A DNA stretch of 64,000 nucleotides from an uncultured Clostridia bacterium (GTDB lineage: Bacteria > Bacillota > Clostridia > Christensenellales > Borkfalkiaceae). Positions 43,228 through 51,503 of the stretch are shown piece by piece. The translations under genes were made by a program, and so were the position numbers. How positions within the stretch are numbered: position 1 is the stretch's first letter; each line of letters begins with the position of its first letter. The stretch lies in the NCBI GenBank assembly GCA_934796775.1, contig CAKVPH010000007.1:36887-100886 (forward strand), in the 5' to 3' direction. The notes under the pieces were generated by a model. The model had not been told where the DNA came from and searched no databases. It saw only the letters and a list, made by a program, of their open reading frames with translations.

Positions 43228-45099
43228 ATGAAAAAAATCATTTCGGCAATTTTAAGCCTTTTTATCATCTTTTCGTTTGCTTCCTGTCTTAATAAAAACG
43301 ACGGGTTAAGTATTTATATCGACGGTAAAATAGAAAACGGAATGCAAATCGATTACGCCGAAGAAATAGACTTTCCGCTTGCCGAAGTAAGAGATCGCAA
43401 CGGAAACACTGTTTCTTTTGCGGTAACTTACGCGGTCGTGGCAAAAGACGGCAAAAAAATCGTTGCGGATTATCCTTCGTTTTCGTTGGCTCCGGGCGAT
43501 TATACCATAGAGTATGAATACGCTCAGGCAAAACTTAAAGAAACGCGCTCGTTTTCTATTGTAGACAGAGTTGCGCCCGTTATTTCTTTCGATAACGTGC
43601 CGCGCAATTTATTCCTCGGCGAAAAAACGTCGGGCAGTCTTCCGGGCGTGGATATTAAAGAAGCTTCCGAGCTTAAAACGATCGAATCAAAATTGTATTT
43701 TACCGGCAGTGACGGAACTAAAAAACAGGTGGAATATAACCTGATGAACGAAACCTATCCCATAATCGAAGGCGGCGTTTTTGAATATGTCGTGTTTGCC
43801 GAAGATTCGTCCGGCAACAAAGCGCAAAACAGCGTTAGTTGGCTTATTAAGGACGCGGGTTGGGTAGATCCTTCGCTCGAAGAGTTTTGCGTAGGCGACT
43901 TTGGCGAAAGCGATTATCGCAATTATATCCGCTCGGGCGACGTAAGTCCTTGGTGGAATATAGGCGACAGATATTCAGACGACTGGCTTGAAGAATTTGA
44001 AGGCGCAAAGGGCGTTGGAAAAATCGATTTGGAATTTACCGCGTCGGGGCATAGCTGCGTAAACGTAAAACTTGCCGTTCCCGTTACTTCGGCTATGATA
44101 AAAGGTAAATATCTGGCAGTAAGAGCATACGTTACGGGTGCCGACCTGCACGAAAATTTCGGCTTTGCGGGAATTGAAAAACAAAATTTCAGCGGCGAAA
44201 TTTCAGCCGCGGTTATAAATAAAAAACTGAAAAAAGATGAGTGGAATACCTATTATCTGTCCGAATCGGAGCTTAAAAACATAAGAATGTACAGCGTTAA
44301 AGGCGATAAAAACAGCGATATAACCAACGTTCAATTTTGTTTTTCAAAGGAAAGCGGTGGCGGAGAAATGACCCTTTATATCGACAGTATTTCTATAGCC
44401 GAGCAGCTTCCTAACGTTTCAGGGCTAACCGTAACCGATAAAAAAGCCGAATGGAACACCGTTGCAGGTGCAAAAGGCTACAACGTAACTCTTGGAAACA
44501 AAACGTTTTTCACCGAGCAGACGACTTGCTCGGTTGAGGGAGAAAAGGGCATAGTTTTTGTAAAAGCCGTGGGTAACGGCATAAACACGCTCGATTCCGA
44601 CGAAGTGCAAACCGTTTACGGCTTGAATCCCAAAACGGGCTACGTCAGTTCTTTTGACGACGAATTATACAAATATCTTATCGTCAATAAAGTTTCGCTC
44701 GGAGCCGAAACAGCAGGGTATACTGTAAGTAATCTTGTAATCGAATATAAAAACGGAAAAATAACAGCAACGTTCGGGTGCGGAAGCTGGGGTATATGCA
44801 GTGCGATAAAAGTTTTGTTTCCGCAAAAAATAACCGCTTCGGCAGGAGATGTCATCAATATAAAAATGAATATAGCAACGCAGGATAAAATCACGTCGTT
44901 TTCCTGCCGCGACGCAAACTATACCGAAGATTTTGGCTATGCCGACTTAAAAACGGGCGAAACCGTATATTCTTTCAAAGTTGCAAGAGATATGGAACTT
45001 GACGGAATTCAGCTTTTGTTTATTACGAGCAACGGTTCTTCTATATCTGAAATAAAAATAGATTTCGGTTATATTTCAATTTCAAAGACCAACGCTTAA
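43228..45099 (+). CDS. Lipoprotein with Ig-like and carbohydrate-binding-like domains
   Basis: A 623-residue lipoprotein with signal and lipobox FASC (Cys ~20). Residues ~25-210 look like bacterial Ig/Bacteroidetes-type repeats (PLAEVRDRNGNTVSF, ISFDNVPRNLFLGEKTSG). Residues ~230-395 have a jelly-roll-like CBM pattern ending with GGGEMTLYIDSISIAEQ. Residues ~400-460 look like a fibronectin-like linker, then a second jelly roll with YISISKT at the end. It is the last gene of the locus. Function as a glycan-binding surface protein is inferred. Confidence 0.65.
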   Translation: MKKIISAILSLFIIFSFASCLNKNDGLSIYIDGKIENGMQIDYAEEIDFPLAEVRDRNGNTVSFAVTYAVVAKDGKKIVADYPSFSLAPGDYTIEYEYAQAKLKETRSFSIVDRVAPVISFDNVPRNLFLGEKTSGSLPGVDIKEASELKTIESKLYFTGSDGTKKQVEYNLMNETYPIIEGGVFEYVVFAEDSSGNKAQNSVSWLIKDAGWVDPSLEEFCVGDFGESDYRNYIRSGDVSPWWNIGDRYSDDWLEEFEGAKGVGKIDLEFTASGHSCVNVKLAVPVTSAMIKGKYLAVRAYVTGADLHENFGFAGIEKQNFSGEISAAVINKKLKKDEWNTYYLSESELKNIRMYSVKGDKNSDITNVQFCFSKESGGGEMTLYIDSISIAEQLPNVSGLTVTDKKAEWNTVAGAKGYNVTLGNKTFFTEQTTCSVEGEKGIVFVKAVGNGINTLDSDEVQTVYGLNPKTGYVSSFDDELYKYLIVNKVSLGAETAGYTVSNLVIEYKNGKITATFGCGSWGICSAIKVLFPQKITASAGDVINIKMNIATQDKITSFSCRDANYTEDFGYADLKTGETVYSFKVARDMELDGIQLLFITSNGSSISEIKIDFGYISISKTNA

Positions 45100-45115
45100 A
45101 ATGGTTTAAAATAGT

Positions 45116-45132
45116 CGATAATCGACTTATAG
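45116..45132 (-). repeat. Dispersed core, copy 8
   Basis: Exact core with TAGT before it, repeating the AGTCGATAATCGACT near-palindrome seen at 14361. It lies between the sugar locus and the YfbR-like gene. Confidence 0.9.
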
Positions 45133-45146
45133 GCTGAGATTTAAGT

Positions 45147-45185
45147 AAAAAAAGAGGCTGCCGCAAATAAAAATGCGGCAGCCTT
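45147..45185 (-). terminator. Terminator of the YfbR-like gene
   Basis: On the minus strand AGGCTGCCGCA and TGCGGCAGCCT form an 11-base stem, followed by a T-run (45147-45153 are A on +). Confidence 0.85.
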
Positions 45186-45203
45186 GTCGTTTATTATTTT
45201 ATC

Positions 45204-45785
45204 TTAATAGTCGAGTTCGTCAAGCGTTTTTTCAAAAGCGGGAACGAACTTTTTCATAAAGTATTCTACTTCCGGCAGTTTTTTTGACTTTATTTCTTTT
45301 TCTATCGTATTTTTTGCTTTTTTAAACTCGTTGTTTCCGAGTTTTAATTCGGTCAGGCATTTTAAGTATGCCGAAATTTTATCCGCGCTTTTCATAATAA
45401 CGTATTCTTCGTCGTTCTCGTCGGCTAAAATATACGGCAAAAATTCGTCTATCAGATCTTCGGGCAAGGTATTCGCTATTTTCTCGCACGAAACCTTTTC
45501 AAGTGCTTTATAAGCTTTTTTTATATCGTCGTTGTAATATTTTACGGGGGTAGGCAGGTCGCCTGTCGAAACTTCGCCCGTTTCGTGATATAACGAATAC
45601 ATCATTACTTTTAACAGATCAACGTTTCCGCCGTATATTTTGTTTTTTATAACGGCAAGGGCGTGCGCTATAATCGTAACCTGACAGGTGTGTTCCATCA
45701 CGTTTTCAGTCTCTAACGAGTGCATTAAACTCCATCTCGCTATGTATTTCATTCTGGAAATAATTGCAAAAAAATTAGAATCCAT
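45204..45785 (-). CDS. YfbR-like 5'-deoxynucleotidase, HD replaced by HE
   Basis: A 193-residue protein closely resembling YfbR, an HD-domain 5'-deoxynucleotidase. ISRMKYIARWSLM, ENVMEHTCQVTIIAHALA, GDLPTPVKYYN and ISAYLKCLTELKLGNNEF match it. The metal motif reads YHETGEV rather than YHDxSEV, so the second ligand is Glu68 instead of Asp, while His32, His67, Glu71, Asp76 and the later Asp are present. Activity may persist with changed metal use. It has its own terminator. Confidence 0.85.
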   Translation of the reverse strand: MDSNFFAIISRMKYIARWSLMHSLETENVMEHTCQVTIIAHALAVIKNKIYGGNVDLLKVMMYSLYHETGEVSTGDLPTPVKYYNDDIKKAYKALEKVSCEKIANTLPEDLIDEFLPYILADENDEEYVIMKSADKISAYLKCLTELKLGNNEFKKAKNTIEKEIKSKKLPEVEYFMKKFVPAFEKTLDELDY

Positions 45786-46115
45786 TTTTATTTTTTATGA
45801 TATAGTAAAGGCTACATCATATTCCTTTATCAGATTTACGCTCGTCTTAAATACAAACATACAAAAAGCAAACAGAGCGTATCGACAAAAACTTTTTGTA
45901 TGTGCCTCTTACGCTTGAATTTTTAGTGCAAACTTTTTTTCAAAGAGTCTTGCGAACGTTAAAAAAAGTGCAGGCGAGGCTTAAAAGTGTCAGGCTGAAT
46001 TATCTGTATAAGTTAAGACTTACTATTTTTTTATTCAAATAGCACAAACCATTCAGCAGACTAATAATCTTTATTTTTTGCTTGAATTTTATAGTCGGTC
46101 TCGTTATATACAGAT
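45786..46115. other. 330-base intergenic region between two minus-strand genes
   Basis: No gene is seen. CATACAAAAAG (45858-45868) and CTTTTTGTATG (45892-45902) are exact 11-base inverted repeats, 23 bases apart, upstream of the YfbR-like gene. They could be an operator or an RNA hairpin. The rest is A/T-rich with short hairpins. Confidence 0.5.
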
Positions 46116-46751
46116 TTAATTCTCTACTTCGTTTTTAAATAAATTCAACCATTCGTCGGCAATCAATCCTGCGCCTGCAAGAGAAGGATGTATGCCGTCA
46201 TATAAAAACTTATCCGCCCCGAATTTCTCCGCAGCTTCGTCTAATTTTTTCTGTAACGGTAAAAAATGTAAAGAATATTCTTCGGCAAGCCGTTTCACCA
46301 CTTTGGCATAATCTTTTACTTTTAAAAGCATGTTATATTTTTCTTCTGTTGCTATGCATTTTAAAACAAAGGGTTCAGCTAAAATGAATTTAAGGTCAGG
46401 CAATCTATCTTTGGTTTCCTCTATCATCATTCTATATACTTTTTCATACCGAACGATATCAACGCCGTTCGGATTTTCACCCAGATCGTGCCAGACGTCG
46501 TTTATACCTACCAAAATACTTAATACGTCTGGTTTTACGTTCCACACGTCGCGCTTGAGTCTTGCATATAAATCTACAGTTCTGTCTCCTGATATTCCGT
46601 GATTATATATTTCGTATTTGAGCGGATTTGATTTCATCAGTTGGCTTGCAATAACGTTAGAATAACCATGCCCATACGAAAATGCGCTAAAGTCCGACGT
46701 TCTGTCACGCCCCATATCCGTTATTGAATCGCCAAATAATACAATTTTCAT
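46116..46751 (-). CDS. SGNH-family hydrolase
   Basis: A 211-residue GDSL/SGNH esterase-like enzyme starting at ATG 46751. The blocks are FGDSITD (nucleophile Ser), GISGDRTVDLY (Gly), GINDVWHD (Asn) and DGIHPSLAGAGLIADEW (Asp-His). No signal peptide, so cytoplasmic. It probably removes acetyl groups or hydrolyses esters from sugars. The upstream in-frame extension lacks family features. Confidence 0.88.
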   Translation of the reverse strand: MKIVLFGDSITDMGRDRTSDFSAFSYGHGYSNVIASQLMKSNPLKYEIYNHGISGDRTVDLYARLKRDVWNVKPDVLSILVGINDVWHDLGENPNGVDIVRYEKVYRMMIEETKDRLPDLKFILAEPFVLKCIATEEKYNMLLKVKDYAKVVKRLAEEYSLHFLPLQKKLDEAAEKFGADKFLYDGIHPSLAGAGLIADEWLNLFKNEVEN

Positions 46752-46832
46752 TTTTTTACTCGTATAATATTGTTTAAATTTAGTCGGTAATATCCGAACT
46801 ACAATATTATTCCTTATTTTGTTTATCGCATT

Positions 46833-46867
46833 AAAAGTGCCGATAATCAACTTATAGCGGCACTTTT
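46833..46867. repeat. Dispersed element, copy 9, as a perfect hairpin
   Basis: Core (diverged, CGATAATCAACTTATAG on +, 46841-46857) inside AAAAGTGCCG and CGGCACTTTT, which pair exactly over ten bases. It sits 16 bases after the carbamoyltransferase stop and can act as a terminator on either strand. Confidence 0.85.
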
Positions 46868-46882
46868 GCGTTGATTATATAA

Positions 46883-47785
46883 TTATTTAACCGTAAAATA
46901 AAGTGCAGATTTTAAAACGGGAACCAAATTTGCCGACTGAGCAAAAATCTTTGAAGCCGAGCCGTCTGCCGTTTCGTCTGAAATATCTTTGTCGCGGTTT
47001 AAAGGGATCGAATGTAAAACAATAGCGTCCTTTTTTGCATGCGTAAGGTGAGCGTCCGTTAAGGAATATTTTTGCGGAAAATCGTTTTCCGAAACGTATA
47101 TTACGTCCGCTCCGCGAACGCCGTCGTCCATATTGTTCGCAACAGAAGCAAAACTGAACTGACTGCAATAGTTGACTATGTCGTCGTCCGGCGTAAATTC
47201 TTCGGGCGAAACCACGCAGACATTCATTCCGCATTTTGCCGCGCCTGATAGCAGTGAATTTTCACTGTCGTTTGCGTTGCCAACGTAAGTTAAATTCAAT
47301 CCATGAAGTTTACCGAAGTTTTCCCATATTGTTAAAAGCGCGGCAAGTGCCTGACACGGGCTTGATTTGCCGTTTGCGTTTACAATGGGTATTTCGGCAT
47401 AATTTTCTATAATTTCCGCGTCGTGAAAAAACGCGGTGTCAACCACGAAAGACGAAATTCCGTAGTCGCTTAAATTCCTTATAATATCGCGATCTTTAAG
47501 TGCTTCGTCTATCTCGGGACCGCTAAGCGGAATAATCACGGTTTTTGCGCCGAGGTCGGTTGCCGCAATCTGAAACGCCGCGCGCGAGCGGATATAATAT
47601 GGCTTTGAAATGAGCGCGATATATTTATCCGTAAGGCAAAGATTTTTTTCGCCTGCGGTTTTCTGGCGTTTGAATTCGCGTGCGAGATACAAATATTCAA
47701 AAATATCTTCGCGCGAAGTATCCGTAAGGGATATAAGGCTTTTATTTTTTACTATTTTGTGCGGGATGTAAGCACTGATATTCAT
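46883..47785 (-). CDS. Divergent aspartate/ornithine carbamoyltransferase paralogue
   Basis: A 300-residue protein with the ATCase/OTCase fold (YVGNANDSENSLL, HAKKDAIVLHSIP). The carbamoyl-phosphate loop STRTR reads YIRSR (64-68), HPxQ reads SPCQ (142-145, His to Ser), and the amino-acid motif HCLP or HPLPR reads HSIP (258-261). Thus several residues used by both classical enzymes are changed. It may act on another amine or be non-catalytic. SD AAAGGT. It stands alone between the SGNH and MsmK genes. Confidence 0.8.
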   Translation of the reverse strand: MNISAYIPHKIVKNKSLISLTDTSREDIFEYLYLAREFKRQKTAGEKNLCLTDKYIALISKPYYIRSRAAFQIAATDLGAKTVIIPLSGPEIDEALKDRDIIRNLSDYGISSFVVDTAFFHDAEIIENYAEIPIVNANGKSSPCQALAALLTIWENFGKLHGLNLTYVGNANDSENSLLSGAAKCGMNVCVVSPEEFTPDDDIVNYCSQFSFASVANNMDDGVRGADVIYVSENDFPQKYSLTDAHLTHAKKDAIVLHSIPLNRDKDISDETADGSASKIFAQSANLVPVLKSALYFTVK

Positions 47786-47985
47786 AATGTACCTTTAAGC
47801 TTAATTATATTGTATATCCATTATATCAAAAAAAACAAACTCGTACAATCGTTTTTGCGTGTATATCGGCATTTATTATTTTGTAAGTTTTTTTGAGTAC
47901 TGCGTAGTTAAGCAAATTAAAGGAATTTTTTTATTTTTAGTGCAAGTTATACAATCGCAGGGCAATAAATTGAGCAGTTTGACTA

Positions 47986-48014
47986 TTGTTTTTTTTTAAT
48001 AAATAAGGTATAAT
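47986..48014 (+). promoter_or_regulatory. Sigma-A promoter for the MsmK/UgpC-type gene
   Basis: TTGTTT, 17-base spacer and TATAAT, 44 bases before the ATG. Confidence 0.6.
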
Positions 48015-48057
48015 AAATAAAGACAAATAGATTTATACATTCTATGGAGGAAATTGT

Positions 48058-49416
48058 ATGGCAAGTTTGGATCTCAAACACATCTACAAGGTATATCCGT
48101 CCGGTGTTACCGCCGTTACGGACTTTACGCTTGATATCGAAGATAAAGAGTTTATCGTATTTGTAGGACCTTCCGGTTGCGGAAAATCCACAACTCTTCG
48201 TATGATAGCGGGACTTGAAGAGATCACCGACGGCGAACTGTATATCGACGGTAAGTTGATGAACGACGTTCAGCCTAAAGACAGAGATATAGCAATGGTT
48301 TTCCAGAACTATGCTCTTTATCCGCACATGACGGTTTATGACAATATGGCATTCGGTCTTAAGCTTCGCAAGATGCCCAAGGACGAAATTGACCAGAGAG
48401 TTAAAGAAGCAGCAAGAATTTTAGGTCTTGAAATTTATCTGCAAAGAAAGCCTAAGGCGTTGTCCGGCGGTCAGAAACAGAGAGTTGCGCTCGGAAGAGC
48501 AATCGTTCGTGAACCTAAGGTATTCCTTTTGGACGAACCTCTGTCCAACCTCGACGCTAAGCTCCGCGCTCAGATGAGAACAGAGATCACCAAACTTCAC
48601 CACAGACTGCAAACAACCTTTATTTACGTTACCCACGATCAGGTAGAAGCTATGACCATGGGTACCAGAATCGTTGTTATGAAAGACGGCTTCATTCAGC
48701 AGGTTGACGCTCCGCAGAAACTTTACGATTATCCCGCAAACAAATTTGTTGCAGGTTTTATCGGAACTCCGCAGATGAACTTCTTCAACGCTGTTTTAAC
48801 CGGCACGCGTGACAGAGTATGCGTAGAATTCGAAGGCAATACTATCGTACTTCCGAGAGGCAAGTCCGAAAAGATTATTGATCTTGATAAATATCTTAAT
48901 ACCGGAAGAGAAGTTGTATTCGGCGTTCGTCCCGAAGATATGCACGACGATGCAGGCTTTATAGCTAATTCCAAAGAATCCGTTGTTAAAGTTATCGTTG
49001 ACGTAGTTGAAAAACTCGGTGCCGAAACTCAACTTTACTGCGTATTCGACAGAGGCGAATCTTTAGATCAGGAAGACGGCAAGGTCAAGAGCTTGGTTGA
49101 CAGCGAAGCTCAGATGATCGCTCGCGTTGATTCAAGAACTACCACCGAAAGAGATCAGAGAATCGAACTTGCTATCGACATTATGCATTGCCATCTGTTC
49201 GATAAAGAAACCGAACTTACTATGCTTGAAGGCGAAGGCACAAAAGCTTATGTTCCCGAAAAGGAACTTGAAAGAATTGCTTCCGGCGAAGTTATCCCCG
49301 GTGCGCCCGTAGTTAAGGAAAAGAAGAACTTATTCGCTTTCTTAAAAAAGAAAAAGACCGACGACGCTAAAGATGAAGATTCCGCTAAAGCTGACGACGC
49401 TAAAAAAGACGAATAA
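48058..49416 (+). CDS. msmK: MsmK/UgpC-type sugar ABC ATPase (stand-alone)
   Basis: A 452-residue CUT1-type ATPase. Walker A GPSGCGKST (~39), signature LSGGQKQRVALGRAI (~135), Walker B VFLLDEPLSNLDAKLR (~155), then a C-terminal TOBE/MalK-regulatory region (~240-400). A Lys/Asp/Ala tail of ~35 residues follows. In Firmicutes one such ATPase often powers several importers. The permease pair at 39.7-41.5 kb has none, so a shared ATPase is the simplest reading. SD GGAGG and own promoter and terminator. Confidence 0.9.
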   Translation: MASLDLKHIYKVYPSGVTAVTDFTLDIEDKEFIVFVGPSGCGKSTTLRMIAGLEEITDGELYIDGKLMNDVQPKDRDIAMVFQNYALYPHMTVYDNMAFGLKLRKMPKDEIDQRVKEAARILGLEIYLQRKPKALSGGQKQRVALGRAIVREPKVFLLDEPLSNLDAKLRAQMRTEITKLHHRLQTTFIYVTHDQVEAMTMGTRIVVMKDGFIQQVDAPQKLYDYPANKFVAGFIGTPQMNFFNAVLTGTRDRVCVEFEGNTIVLPRGKSEKIIDLDKYLNTGREVVFGVRPEDMHDDAGFIANSKESVVKVIVDVVEKLGAETQLYCVFDRGESLDQEDGKVKSLVDSEAQMIARVDSRTTTERDQRIELAIDIMHCHLFDKETELTMLEGEGTKAYVPEKELERIASGEVIPGAPVVKEKKNLFAFLKKKKTDDAKDEDSAKADDAKKDE

Positions 49417-49433
49417 TTAAACAGAATAAAAAA

Positions 49434-49472
49434 TATGCCGATGCGTAAAAACTTTCGCGTCGGTATTTTTTT
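49434..49472 (+). terminator. Terminator after the MsmK/UgpC-type gene
   Basis: ATxCCGAxGCG and CGCGTCGGTAT-type arms form the stem, followed by TTTTTTT. The stem resembles that at 24556. Confidence 0.8.
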
Positions 49473-49706
49473 ATGTTTGTAAAAGGTATTCAAGTAAAAA
49501 ATGCAGCGTTACAAAACCGCTGATTGTATCTTAAAAAAAAGTCGTATCTACTCACGGTAGAACGGTTTTTTTTATAGTAGAGAGAATAATTTTTAACTCC
49601 ACTTAAGCAAAAAAATATGTAGCGTGAAAGCTTAATTACAATAGACAACAAAAAGCCGTTTATCGTGATACAATAAATCCGACAGTAAAAAACGGAGAAA
49701 TATGAA

Positions 49707-50405
49707 ATGGCTTTCACACAACAATACTTTATAACTCAGAATATGATAGGCAGTTTAGGCAATAGAGTTAAACCCGTAGGAATACTCGATCTGTTTCAGA
49801 CTACGGCAGGTCTTTACGAAAAGCAAATGGGGCTATCTATGCCGTCGTTAATAGGTAGGGGATATTGCTGGATTTTAGAAAGCGTGAGTTACACGCAATT
49901 AAAAGATATACACGAGCTATCACTTGTTACGGTAGGCGTTACCGCTTATAATCCCGTGCGCGTTTTTTACGATATGGATTTTTATATTGAAGACGCAATC
50001 GGCAATACTTTAGTAAAAGGCGCTTCCCGTTGGTTGATAATCCATATAGATTCACGCAAAATCGATTTATCGGGGCAGTTTAAATACCCCGTAAAACTAA
50101 GCGATAACTTAAAGTTTTCCGAGTTTAAAAGGATAAAGTTCAATTTCGAAAACGCCGAAACGATAGGCTGTTATACTGTCCGTAAATCGGATACCGATAT
50201 AGTAGGGCATTTTAACAACACCCGCTATGCCGACGTAATTTACGAGTTTTTCCCTTGTGCATTAAAAGAACTTCATATAGATTATTTAAAGGAAACCAAG
50301 CTTAACCAAACTCTTGAAATAAAAAAAGCAGAAGTCGGCGATTACGTATTTATTCAAGGCGAAAGTAGCGGTGAAAAGCGTTTTGTCGCAAGATTTAAAC
50401 GCTGA
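49707..50405 (+). CDS. Acyl-ACP thioesterase
   Basis: A 232-residue protein with two hot-dog halves, matching bacterial acyl-ACP thioesterases that release free fatty acids from acyl carrier protein. Features: QTTAGLYEKQMG, GYCWILESVSY, GHFNNTRYADVIYE (catalytic region in the second half). The family member is shorter than plant FatA because it lacks a transit peptide. SD GGAG. The product could feed membrane lipid remodelling. Confidence 0.85.
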   Translation: MAFTQQYFITQNMIGSLGNRVKPVGILDLFQTTAGLYEKQMGLSMPSLIGRGYCWILESVSYTQLKDIHELSLVTVGVTAYNPVRVFYDMDFYIEDAIGNTLVKGASRWLIIHIDSRKIDLSGQFKYPVKLSDNLKFSEFKRIKFNFENAETIGCYTVRKSDTDIVGHFNNTRYADVIYEFFPCALKELHIDYLKETKLNQTLEIKKAEVGDYVFIQGESSGEKRFVARFKR

Positions 50406-50470
50406 AATTTCAGCTTAAAACGCTTTGCTTTTTACATGTTAAAAATTATTAAGGCACAATAAAAATCCCG

Positions 50471-50487
50471 CTATAAGTTGATTATCA
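50471..50487 (+). repeat. Dispersed core, copy 10 (diverged)
   Basis: Fifteen of 17 match (T for C at position 9; CA at the end). It is preceded by AAAAATCCCG. It lies between convergent genes. Confidence 0.75.
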
Positions 50488-50511
50488 CATATTTTAGTTA
50501 AATAAAGCAAT

Positions 50512-50543
50512 AAAAAAGGAGCTGCAAAATAATGCAACTCCTT
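50512..50543 (-). terminator. Terminator of the BMP importer operon
   Basis: On the minus strand AAGGAGTTGCA and TGCAGCTCCTT pair, followed by a T-run, 19 bases past the last gene. Confidence 0.85.
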
Positions 50544-50561
50544 AATTTTTAATTAAACGTT

Positions 50562-51485
50562 TTAGTACGGAATACCTTCGGCTTTAGGCGCACGCGATTT
50601 GTTTGACGTAAACGCCAGAACGATAAGCGAAACTATATACGGGAGCATTCTGTAAACGGACGGGCTGATTCCCAGACCTGAAAAGAACGGTATGCCCGTA
50701 TAGACGTTTGAAAGGGCGCGGAATACGCCGAACAGCAGTGCCGCAAGACCTATGCGAAGCGGCTTCCATTGCCCGAAAATCATAACGGCAAGGGCTAAAA
50801 AGCCTGCTCCTGCAACGCCCATGTCGAACTGCCAGCTGTTGTTTGCCGCGGCAATATATATAATACCGCCTATGCCGCCTAAAAAGCCCGAAATAAGCAC
50901 GCCGGCGTATCTCATTTTTTTTACGTTAATTCCAACGCTTGCCGCCGCCTGCGGGTGTTCTCCGCAAGAGCGCAGTCTTAAACCGAAACGCGTTTTATAT
51001 AACAGTACGGTCGAAACTGCAAACAGTACGATTGCAATAATTATAAACCAACTGCATTCCATATATCCTATTTTAAACAGGAACTTATTACGTTGAACCA
51101 AGAAATCGAGAGCGGGCGAGTTTTTGCCTAACTTTGCCGTATTAAACGCCTTTACAATAACGGTTGCAGCAGCTGTCGCAAGCATGTTAAGCGCGGTCCC
51201 TGCCAAGGTCTGGTCGGCTTTAAAATTGATTGCCGCAACGGCAAGTAACAGCGAAGAGATCATTCCCGCAGCTGCCGCCGTTAAAATAGTTAAAAGAATT
51301 GTAATAAACGGCGAGCAGTTTTCCGGCAGCCAGTTCATCATCAACGCGCCGCCGAGCGCACCAAAAACCATTATGCCTTCAAGCCCTATGTTTATTACGC
51401 CGCTTCTTTCCGAAAACATTCCGCCAAGCGCAACCATAATTAAAACGGCGGAAAATATAAGCGTATATTGAATAAGTAAAACCAT
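50562..51485 (-). CDS. BMP-type nucleoside ABC importer permease 2
   Basis: A 307-residue branched-chain/nucleoside-type permease with ~8-9 helices (MFSERSGVINIGLEGIMVFGALGG, the conserved loop near residue 25-48). It is the last gene of a four-gene importer (binding protein, ATPase, two permeases). SD AAGGAGG. The family imports nucleosides. Confidence 0.88.
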   Translation of the reverse strand: MVLLIQYTLIFSAVLIMVALGGMFSERSGVINIGLEGIMVFGALGGALMMNWLPENCSPFITILLTILTAAAAGMISSLLLAVAAINFKADQTLAGTALNMLATAAATVIVKAFNTAKLGKNSPALDFLVQRNKFLFKIGYMECSWFIIIAIVLFAVSTVLLYKTRFGLRLRSCGEHPQAAASVGINVKKMRYAGVLISGFLGGIGGIIYIAAANNSWQFDMGVAGAGFLALAVMIFGQWKPLRIGLAALLFGVFRALSNVYTGIPFFSGLGISPSVYRMLPYIVSLIVLAFTSNKSRAPKAEGIPY

Positions 51486-51503
51486 AATTATATCCTCCTT
51501 GCC

